A stretch of 22,490 nt of DNA from an uncultured Muribaculaceae bacterium. Lineage in GTDB: Bacteria; Bacteroidota; Bacteroidia; Bacteroidales; Muribaculaceae. The notes under the pieces are model-generated. The model had not been told where the DNA came from. It was given only the letters and a program-made list of their open reading frames with translations, and made no database searches. The position numbers and the translations under genes are program-made. Location: positions 1 through 22,490 of the forward strand of contig CAJTRC010000043.1 in NCBI GenBank assembly GCA_910578365.1, written 5' to 3'. Positions 17,410 to 22,490 of this stretch are shown piece after piece (within the stretch, counting starts at the first letter, position 1; each line of letters starts with the position of its first letter).

Positions 17410-17560
17410 TGGAATCTTTCCGCCGCAGGATGGTGCGTGCGTATAGTCGTGCGGCGAAGAAATAATTTAGTAAGTAAAAAATAGTAAGTATCAAAACTGA
17501 AAAGTTTTTGAATTATTTTTGAATAAACATGCGTGGCCGCGAGGCCCCGTGTGTTTTTTT
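17410..17560 (+). ncRNA. Candidate small RNA or leader-peptide transcript
   Basis: A unit of about 150 bases lies between a perfect -7 element (17402-17409) and a strong rho-independent terminator (17525-17560). Downstream of it, the flavodiiron gene has its own promoter. Near the 5' end a 7-bp perfect stem (CGCCGCA, 17421-17427, with TGCGGCG, 17450-17456) encloses the start of an 11-codon ORF at 17430-17465 that reads MVRAYSRAAKK and stops with TAA. The middle (about 17457-17520) is AT-rich and mostly unstructured. It does not look like 6S, tmRNA, SRP RNA or RNase P. It could be a regulatory RNA, a small-peptide mRNA or an attenuated leader. Confidence 0.4.
17525..17560 (+). terminator. Rho-independent terminator of the small transcript
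   Basis: The stem at 17525-17538 pairs with 17543-17556 around a GCGA tetraloop. The core is GGCC/GGCC plus further pairs with one mismatch and two G-U pairs, and it runs into an uninterrupted T-run at 17554-17560. No full-size gene precedes it on this strand, which is the main reason to suspect a small RNA here. Confidence 0.75.
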
Positions 17561-17570
17561 ACGACAGTAA

Positions 17571-17602
17571 TTTTCGCTTGTAACTAAAAATACCTAAATT
17601 TG
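17571..17602 (+). promoter_or_regulatory. Promoter of the flavodiiron gene
   Basis: TAAATTTG at 17595-17602 fits the TAnnTTTG consensus, with a T-rich TTTTCG beginning at 17571, giving a spacer of about 20 bases after TTTT. Transcription would start about 10-13 bases before the ATG at 17622, giving a very short leader. Confidence 0.55.
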
Positions 17603-17621
17603 CAGTCAAAATCACAAAGAT

Positions 17622-18815
17622 ATGAAAGCAGCTGAAATTTCAGAAAAAGTACATTATATCGGTGTCAACGACCGTGTGACACACAAGTTCGAAGGCATGT
17701 GGCCTCTGCCCGCCGGCGTGAGCTATAACTCCTATCTGGTAGTCGGCAGCGACAAGGCCGCCATTATCGACGGAGTGGAGTCGGCCTATGCCCTTGAGCA
17801 AATAGACCACATCAAGGCCATACTCGGCGACCGCTGCCCTGACTATCTGATAATAAACCATATGGAGCCCGACCACTCGGGCGCAATAGCCCTGTTGAAG
17901 CAGGCCTTTCCGGGCATGACAGTGGTCGGAAACACCATAACCCTCACCCAGCTTGAAGGCTACTACGGCATTAACGACAATGTGATGGCGGTGAAAGACG
18001 GCCAAGAACTGTCGCTCGGAGAGGGAACCACACTGAAGTTCACCCTCACCCCCATGGTGCACTGGCCCGAAACAATGGTTACTTATCTGCAGGAAGAAAA
18101 AACACTGTTCAGCGGCGATGCCTTCGGCTGTTTCGGAGCCCTCAACGGCGCGGTGGTGGACAGCGACATGGACACTGCGCGCTACTTCCCCGAAATGCTG
18201 CGCTATTACAGCAACATCGTAGGCCGCTACGGTATGTTCGTGCAGCGTGCGCTCAAGAAACTCGCAGGTGTGGAGATTGATGTAATTTGTCCCACCCACG
18301 GCCCGGTATGGAAGTCACAGATAGCCGAAGTGGTGGACCTTTACGACAAACTCAGCAGCTATACTCCGCTCGACAACGGCGTGACAATAGTCTACGGCAC
18401 CATGTACGGCAACACACAGCGAATGGCCGAAGCCGCTGCCGAGGCTCTGGCCTGCGAGGGTGTAAAGAACATCGAGATGTTCAACTGCTCGGTGACAGAC
18501 CTCAGCTACATAATTGCAGCTGCCTTCCGCCACCGCGGCCTGATTATAGCCGCACCTACCTATTCCGACGGACTGTTCCCGCCCGTCAAAGCCTTTATGG
18601 AGGCAATAGAGCTGCGCGGACTCAAGAACCGCGAGGTGCTGGTGTTCGGCTCTCACACATGGTCGCAGCGGGCCATCGACGTTATAAACGGGCATCTGGC
18701 ATCCATATCCGCCGAACCTGTGGCCGAAGCCGTAAACAACCGCCAGGCCCCCGGCCAAAAGGTACTTGAACAGTGTCGCGAAAAGGCCCGTCTGCTGGCC
18801 GCCCGGCTTGTGTGA
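17622..18815 (+). CDS. A-type flavodiiron protein (O2/NO reductase, FprA family)
   Basis: This 397-residue cytoplasmic enzyme reduces O2 to water and/or NO to N2O, protecting anaerobes from oxygen or nitrosative stress. The N-terminal metallo-beta-lactamase-like domain (about 1-248) carries a full set of diiron ligands: H80, E82 and D84 (with H85) in NHMEPDHSG, H147 in PMVHW, D166 in SGDAFG and H226 in PTHGP. These positions match rubredoxin:oxygen oxidoreductase almost residue for residue. The C-terminal flavodoxin domain (about 253-397) has the FMN loop YGTMYGNTQ. There is no fused rubredoxin or flavin reductase domain, so a separate electron donor is needed and none is encoded nearby. It has its own promoter and a shared terminator. 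Confidence 0.96.
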   Translation: MKAAEISEKVHYIGVNDRVTHKFEGMWPLPAGVSYNSYLVVGSDKAAIIDGVESAYALEQIDHIKAILGDRCPDYLIINHMEPDHSGAIALLKQAFPGMTVVGNTITLTQLEGYYGINDNVMAVKDGQELSLGEGTTLKFTLTPMVHWPETMVTYLQEEKTLFSGDAFGCFGALNGAVVDSDMDTARYFPEMLRYYSNIVGRYGMFVQRALKKLAGVEIDVICPTHGPVWKSQIAEVVDLYDKLSSYTPLDNGVTIVYGTMYGNTQRMAEAAAEALACEGVKNIEMFNCSVTDLSYIIAAAFRHRGLIIAAPTYSDGLFPPVKAFMEAIELRGLKNREVLVFGSHTWSQRAIDVINGHLASISAEPVAEAVNNRQAPGQKVLEQCREKARLLAARLV

Positions 18816-18888
18816 CATTATGGAATAAAGCCTCGCACAGAGTCCGCCGTCGTCACAATCAGGACGTTATATTATTAAACAAGCTAAT

Positions 18889-18925
18889 AAAAAAGCGTCA
18901 CCGCACACGCGGTGACGCTTTTTTT
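18889..18925. terminator. Bidirectional rho-independent terminator
   Basis: A perfect 16-bp stem (18889-18904 with 18909-18924, core GCGTCACCGC) encloses an ACAC loop and is flanked by A6 and T7. It lies between the convergent flavodiiron (stop at 18815) and fabD (stop at 18947) genes and should end both transcripts. Confidence 0.95.
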
Positions 18926-18946
18926 GTGTTCGCAAGTTTGTGCGGA

Positions 18947-19825
18947 TTATTGGCGACCGCTTACAGTCATGCCTTTTTCGATTTTGGCAACAAGGCCCTG
19001 GAGAACCTTGCCCGGACCGAGTTCGATAAACTCTGTGGCGCCGTCGGCAACCATGTTGCGTACAGTCTGTGTCCAGCGTACAGGTGCGGTGAGCTGAGCC
19101 ACCAGGTTAGCCTTGATTTCGGCAGGGTCGGTGTGGGGCAGAGCGTCGACGTTCTGGTATACCGGACATACCGGAGTGTGGAATTCGGTGTGCTCGATGG
19201 CCTCTGCCAGTTCGGCGCGTGCGGGCTCCATGCAGGGCGAGTGGAAGGCACCGCCTACTTTGAGCTTGAGGGCACGCTTGGCACCGGCTTCGGTGGCCTT
19301 GGCGCAGGCAGCGTCGATGGCCTCAACCTCGCCCGAGATAACCAGCTGGCCCGGGCAGTTGTAATTGGCGCATACAACCACGCCGTCGACAGACTCGCAG
19401 ATTTCTTCAACCTTTTCGTCGGGCAGCGCAATGATGGCGGCCATGGTCGAAGGTTTGAGTTCGCATGCCTTCTGCATGGCATTGGCGCGTGCGGCAACCA
19501 GCTTGAGGCCATCCTCGAAACTGAGGGCTCCGCTTGCTACCAGAGCTGAGAACTCGCCCAGCGAGTGGCCGGCAACCATATCGGGCTTGAACTCTTCGCC
19601 CAGGCCCTTGGCCAGGATTACGCTGTGCAGGAACACTGCGGGCTGAGTTACGGAGGTCTTTTTCAGGTCGTCTTCGGTACCGTTGAACATCAGGTCGGTG
19701 ATACGGAAACCGAGAATATCGTTGGCTTTTTCAAAAAGGTCGCGAGCTTCGGCATTGTTTTCATACAGGTCTTTGCCCATGCCTACAAACTGTGCGCCCT
19801 GTCCGGGAAAAACGTAAGCTTTCAT
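18947..19825 (-). CDS. fabD: Malonyl-CoA:ACP transacylase
   Basis: This 292-residue cytoplasmic enzyme moves malonyl groups from CoA to acyl carrier protein for type II fatty acid synthesis. Key features are the N-terminal GQGAQ (residues 8-12), the nucleophile S88 in GHSLGE, R113 in VAARANAMQ for the malonyl carboxylate, and the catalytic H195 in GAFHSPCM. The spacing matches E. coli FabD (S92, R117, H201) with a small offset. It is alone, with no other fab gene beside it. A -7 element lies 34-41 bases upstream of the ATG, and it ends at the shared terminator. Confidence 0.97.
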   Translation of the reverse strand: MKAYVFPGQGAQFVGMGKDLYENNAEARDLFEKANDILGFRITDLMFNGTEDDLKKTSVTQPAVFLHSVILAKGLGEEFKPDMVAGHSLGEFSALVASGALSFEDGLKLVAARANAMQKACELKPSTMAAIIALPDEKVEEICESVDGVVVCANYNCPGQLVISGEVEAIDAACAKATEAGAKRALKLKVGGAFHSPCMEPARAELAEAIEHTEFHTPVCPVYQNVDALPHTDPAEIKANLVAQLTAPVRWTQTVRNMVADGATEFIELGPGKVLQGLVAKIEKGMTVSGRQ

Positions 19826-19858
19826 AAATTTTCTTTATTATTAGTAAATTTAGACTGC

Positions 19859-19866
19859 AAAGGTAC
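19859..19866 (-). promoter_or_regulatory. -7 element of the fabD promoter
   Basis: On the minus strand this reads TACCTTTG, a perfect TAnnTTTG. It would start transcription about 25 bases before the fabD ATG. No clear TTTG is found at the -33 position, and the spacer contains a GGAAAATTCC palindrome. Confidence 0.6.
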
Positions 19867-19889
19867 GGAATTTTCCGCAAATATTGTGT

Positions 19890-19897
19890 AACTTTAC
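19890..19897 (+). promoter_or_regulatory. Possible -7 element for tatA-tatC
   Basis: TAACTTTA matches TAnnTTTG except for the last base. It lies 24 bases upstream of the tatA ATG, in the 96-base divergent region shared with fabD. No -33 element is apparent. Confidence 0.3.
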
Positions 19898-19921
19898 GCT
19901 GAAAACAACACCGTTACAAGC

Positions 19922-20176
19922 ATGATACATTCCATACTCAATTCAATGCCGCTGTTTTTTGGCAATATAAGAGGCACTCAGCTGCTGATAATAGTACTTG
20001 TGATTCTGCTGCTTTTCGGCGGCAGGAAGATACCCGAACTGATGAAAGGCCTGGGCAAGGGTGTACACTCGTTCAAGCAGGGTTTAGAAGAGGCCAAAGC
20101 CGAAATGAACAAGCCGGTTGAGCAAGCTGCCCGGCCCGAGGAGAGCGAACCAAAAGGCAAGGACCGCAGCGAATGA
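19922..20176 (+). CDS. tatA: Sec-independent translocase TatA
   Basis: This 84-residue pore subunit of the twin-arginine translocase moves folded proteins across the inner membrane. A short N-terminal transmembrane helix (about residues 20-32) is followed by the FGG hinge (32-34), then an amphipathic helix with KIPELMKGLGKGVHSFKQG and a charged tail, all diagnostic of TatA/E. Translation could also begin at M9 (19946), which gives a more standard N-terminus; the first ATG is kept because it is the longer frame. Its stop overlaps the tatC start by 4 bases (ATGA). No separate tatB is nearby, consistent with minimal TatAC systems. Confidence 0.95.
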   Translation: MIHSILNSMPLFFGNIRGTQLLIIVLVILLLFGGRKIPELMKGLGKGVHSFKQGLEEAKAEMNKPVEQAARPEESEPKGKDRSE

Positions 20177-20964
20177 GCGGGGAAAATATGACCTTCTGGG
20201 ACCATCTCGATGAACTGCGCGGGGTGCTCGTGAAGATTGCCATACTGCTGGCTGTGCTGGCAGTAGGCTGCTTCGTGGCCATGCCGCGCCTGTTCGACGA
20301 TGTGATTCTGGCTCCCTGTAATGCCGATTTTCCTCTTTACCGTAGTCTTGACTCCCTGGCTCGGCTGTGGCCCGGCTCACTTGAACTTCGGCCCGATTTT
20401 CATGTCGAGCTGGTGAGCGTGGAGCTGACCTCGCAATTTATGATTCATGTGAGCGCCTCGCTGTGGATGGCTTTCGTACTCGGCTTCCCCATGATAATAT
20501 ACTTGCTGTGGAGTTTCGTTGCTCCCGGCCTGTACGACAGCGAGAAGCGTGGAGTACGCCGAGCTTTTGTGGCCGGAAATCTGATGTTTTTTCTCGGTAT
20601 GGCCACAGGATATTTTCTGGTATTCCCTATAGCCGTGCGATTCCTGGCCGACTATTCGCTGAGCGACAAAATCCGGACTCTGGTATCGCTTGATTCGTAT
20701 ATGGACAACTTTTTCACCCTGCTGCTTCTGATGGGAGCCATATTCGAACTGCCGCTGCTGGCGTGGCTTTTAGGCAAGATGGGCTTTCTGACACGCGGCT
20801 TTTTCAGCCGTTACCGCCGTCATGCCATAGTGGTGCTGCTGATAGTTGCAGCAGCTGTGACCCCTACCGGCGATCCATTCTCGCTCATGGCTGTATTTCT
20901 GCCCATCTACGCCCTGTGGGAATTCAGCCGGCGTCTTGTGCCGGCCGAAACTGCGGCTTGCTGA
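20173..20964 (+). CDS. tatC: Sec-independent translocase TatC
   Basis: This 263-residue inner-membrane receptor of the Tat system binds twin-arginine signal peptides and recruits TatA. The cytoplasmic N-terminus carries the signature FWDHLDELR (residues 8-16). About six hydrophobic segments follow, and the hallmark WSFVAPGLYDSEK lies after the third. The first periplasmic loop (about residues 40-85) is relatively long, as seen in Bacteroidetes homologs. It is coupled to tatA by an ATGA overlap, and no further gene follows on this strand in the window. Confidence 0.96.
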   Translation: MSGENMTFWDHLDELRGVLVKIAILLAVLAVGCFVAMPRLFDDVILAPCNADFPLYRSLDSLARLWPGSLELRPDFHVELVSVELTSQFMIHVSASLWMAFVLGFPMIIYLLWSFVAPGLYDSEKRGVRRAFVAGNLMFFLGMATGYFLVFPIAVRFLADYSLSDKIRTLVSLDSYMDNFFTLLLLMGAIFELPLLAWLLGKMGFLTRGFFSRYRRHAIVVLLIVAAAVTPTGDPFSLMAVFLPIYALWEFSRRLVPAETAAC

Positions 20965-21000
20965 CAACATGTTGGGCTAACAGGCGATTTCGCAAACTGT

Positions 21001-21123
21001 TTATGGACTGCTGTCAGGCTCTTCGGCGTTATATACTATTTCACTTTCAGAAAGTTTAGGTTTCTTCCAAAAAAATTGGATTATTCGGGAGTAAACACTC
21101 CTGATTTCTATGCGGGCTTCCAT
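21001..21123 (-). CDS. Possible 40-residue small protein
   Basis: This short open frame begins with MEARIEIRSVYSRIIQFFWK, continues with a KPKLSESEIVY segment and ends EEPDSSP. I do not recognise it. It has no membrane helix or signal peptide, and no Shine-Dalgarno precedes the ATG. It is AT-rich compared with neighbouring genes, so it may be a decayed fragment or chance. Confidence 0.15.
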   Translation of the reverse strand: MEARIEIRSVYSRIIQFFWKKPKLSESEIVYNAEEPDSSP

Positions 21124-21226
21124 CAGGAGGACTTCTATGGAATGGCCTATTATATTATACCGTAGATTTGGAAACAGACAGGGCGCTTGAATATAACGAT
21201 GATATAGAAGACCCTGATTCAAAATT

Positions 21227-21266
21227 AAAGGCAGCTCCCTGTGTGTGCAGGGGTCTGCCTTTTGTA
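21227..21266. terminator. Probable bidirectional terminator
   Basis: The arm AAAGGCAGCTCCCTG (21227-21241) pairs with 21248-21262 across a 6-base loop, with one mismatch and one G-U pair. TTTTG follows on the plus strand and CTTTAATTTT on the minus strand. It most likely ends the YitT-family transcript (stop at 21300) and possibly the tatA-tatC transcript. Confidence 0.65.
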
Positions 21267-21299
21267 TTGTTAGGTGATTAATATATGCCTTATTGGTGA

Positions 21300-22244
21300 T
21301 TATTGTTTGGGCCTGATGGTTTTGCGTGGTTTCATACGCAGGGGGTCGAAGCCGTTGCCGTATACGCTGCGGGCTTCCGACTGGATTATGTATGCGCCCT
21401 CGTCGATGCGGCGCACAATCTCGTAGATGCGGTCGGCATCGTACTGGCGGCACCATACTATGAGCATGGTGCGCGACTCGCCTGTCCAGAATCCGCGGCC
21501 GTCGAAGGTGGTGACGCCGCGGCCTGATTCGTGAGTGACATGGTCGGCTATTTCGTGCCATTTGGGCGAGAGTATCAGAAACTGTATAGTCTGTTTGTCG
21601 GAGTTTACTATGTAGTTGGCCAGGAACGAATATATGGCAATCGAAGCCCAGCCGTAGATTATGGTCTGCACGCGGGCCTGAATGCGGGCGTCCATGTCGC
21701 CGTCGAATGGCAGGAAGAACGAGCAGGTGACTATGGCCACATCGATAATCATCATGGTGCGTCCGATGCTGATGTTTGATTTCTTTTCAAAAATGGCCGC
21801 TACGATGTCGGTGCCTCCGGCCGAGCCTTTGTGGGCATAGTACAGTCCTATGCCAAGGCCGCAGATGGCCGAGCCCATCAGCACACTCATGGTGGTGTCG
21901 GCCACTATAGGTGCATGAGAGGTGAAATAGCCTTCGATTGCGCCTATTATGGCCGAGAGCAGCGTGGCACCGAATACGGTGCGTATCACGAATTTGCGCC
22001 CCAGGAGCCTGAACCAGCCGATAAGCATCATGATGTTTACCACATACATGGTCACTGCCACAGGCACCAGGCCGCCGGTGGCGAAGTACACCAGGGTGCT
22101 GAAGCCTGCCATGCCGCCGACCACAATTTCGTGGGGCAGTATGAACACGGTAAAGCCGATGGCATAGAGTGCCATGCCGGCGACTATTATAAGGTAGTCA
22201 CGGAAGTCGGGGTGAGAGTAGATGCGTAGATTTTGCAGTTGCAT
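21300..22244 (-). CDS. YitT-family membrane protein with DUF2179 domain
   Basis: This 314-residue protein has five or six predicted transmembrane helices (about residues 15-215) and a C-terminal soluble DUF2179 domain (about 218-292). Family signatures include the early ILPHEIVVGGMAGFSTLVYF (35-54) and KGSAGGTDIVAAI (139-151). YitT/DUF161 proteins are widespread in Bacteroidetes and Firmicutes. Their biochemical role is not established; transport has been suggested. The N-terminus chosen has a short cytoplasmic lead-in before the first helix. The C-terminus ends in a basic tail of about 20 residues. It is monocistronic here, with a hairpin-rich element upstream and a terminator downstream. 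I see no clear TAnnTTTG promoter in the 37 bases before the palindrome. Confidence 0.92.
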   Translation of the reverse strand: MQLQNLRIYSHPDFRDYLIIVAGMALYAIGFTVFILPHEIVVGGMAGFSTLVYFATGGLVPVAVTMYVVNIMMLIGWFRLLGRKFVIRTVFGATLLSAIIGAIEGYFTSHAPIVADTTMSVLMGSAICGLGIGLYYAHKGSAGGTDIVAAIFEKKSNISIGRTMMIIDVAIVTCSFFLPFDGDMDARIQARVQTIIYGWASIAIYSFLANYIVNSDKQTIQFLILSPKWHEIADHVTHESGRGVTTFDGRGFWTGESRTMLIVWCRQYDADRIYEIVRRIDEGAYIIQSEARSVYGNGFDPLRMKPRKTIRPKQ

Positions 22245-22281
22245 GGTAGCTTGGATTTAAGAGGGTGTTTAATAATAAATG

Positions 22282-22398
22282 TTAATTCCCGGCCGAAAAT
22301 CACGTGGCGAATTTTGCTCTGAATTGAAGGAACATAGCGAGCTATATGGCTGAAATGAAGAGCTAAAGGCGCCCGTGATTTTCGAGTGGAATGGTAAT
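22282..22398. repeat. 117-bp imperfect palindrome upstream of the YitT-family gene
   Basis: The sequence folds on itself along its whole length, centred at 22339/22340. The outer arms share ATTCC and CGAAAATCACG (22294-22304 with 22374-22384). The middle arms share TTT-GCTCT--ATT (about 22312-22325). The centre is ATAGC-GA-GCTAT. An open frame on the minus strand passes through it but seems to be a by-product of the palindrome. It looks like a structured, possibly dispersed intergenic element. I think similar sequences recur in Bacteroidales genomes, but that is recollection, not a search result. Confidence 0.6.
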
Positions 22399-22453
22399 TT
22401 CTGTATCAACATTATTTTTTGAATTAATGGATTTTTAAAGTTACCCCCGCCTT

Positions 22454-22488
22454 GGCGTCTCTTTTGCTGAATTGCTAAAAGATACGCC
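22454..22488. repeat. Second strong hairpin at the right edge
   Basis: GGCGT-C-TCTTTTGC (22454-22467) pairs with GC-T-AAAAGA-T-ACGCC (22474-22488) around a TGAATT loop. There are 13 base pairs, one mismatch and a one-base bulge. There is no T-run on either side, so a terminator is unlikely. It lies 56 bases from the 117-bp palindrome and may belong to the same composite element, which continues past the window. Confidence 0.55.
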
Positions 22489-22490
22489 AC

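Larger units (their letters stand above)
20965..21299. other. Intergenic region with tiny ORFs and a terminator
   Basis: No convincing gene lies between tatC and the YitT-family gene. Two tiny frames stand out. A 17-codon plus-strand ORF (21137-21190) is preceded by a perfect AGGAGG (21125-21130) at 6-base spacing, rare in this phylum. A 40-codon minus-strand ORF lies at 21001-21123. A GGAGT-AAAC-ACTCC mini-hairpin lies at about 21089-21102, and a longer terminator-like hairpin at 21227-21262. The stretch is more AT-rich than the flanking genes. Confidence 0.5.

Noticed and set aside
22269..22490. 73-codon open frame on the minus strand at the right edge
   Set aside because: It runs through the 117-bp palindrome and the second hairpin, has no recognisable domain, and its sequence is explained by the inverted repeats. 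It is more likely a repeat element than a protein, though a partial gene cannot be fully excluded at the window edge.

Overview
The window looks like a chromosomal segment of a Bacteroidales bacterium with fairly high GC. A Muribaculaceae-type gut genome is my guess, but the sequence alone does not fix the family. The main evidence is the promoters: several start regions carry the Bacteroidetes -7 element TAnnTTTG, and the two clearest have a TTTG or CTTG at -33 with a 20-21 bp spacer. Protein families point the same way, including a DUF4292 lipoprotein, an EnvC-like degenerate LytM protein and a type IX sorting-tail-like small protein. I see no tRNA, rRNA, CRISPR array, transposase or phage gene. 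Most of the window is ordinary core genome.

Layout. Positions 1-2006 hold a monocistronic, apparently highly expressed lipoprotein with an OmpA-like segment and TPRs, closed by a perfect 15-bp hairpin. Positions 2013-7702 (minus) encode a complete tripartite RND efflux pump in transcript order outer-membrane factor, adaptor, permease. Positions 7802-17072 (minus) are a nearly gapless gene series: metG, ansA, a small sorting-tail-like protein, dut, a TPR protein, a DUF4292 lipoprotein, an EnvC-family protein and a polysaccharide flippase. The last four overlap by 4, 4 and 13 bases, so they are probably translationally coupled. A good promoter lies just upstream of metG, so a transcript of about 9 kb is possible.

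Positions 17073-17621 are a gene-poor stretch. It holds the metG promoter, a G9 tract, and a promoter-to-terminator unit (about 17402-17560) that looks like an independent small RNA or leader-peptide transcript. The flavodiiron gene that follows has its own promoter. The flavodiiron gene and fabD converge on a perfect 16-bp bidirectional terminator. fabD and tatA-tatC are divergently transcribed from a 96-bp region.

The right end has a 335-bp region without a convincing gene (tiny ORFs and a bidirectional terminator), then a YitT-family membrane protein on the minus strand. Upstream of that gene lies a 117-bp imperfect palindrome followed by a second strong hairpin. These look like structured intergenic repeat elements rather than a gene.

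The genes fall into three themes: envelope construction and upkeep (EnvC, flippase, DUF4292, TPR proteins, Tat), efflux, and housekeeping (metG, ansA, dut, fabD, oxygen or NO detoxification). I found no clear new multi-gene system. The best leads are the small transcript at 17402-17560, the palindromic element at 22282-22398, and the sorting-tail-only protein embedded in the envelope operon.
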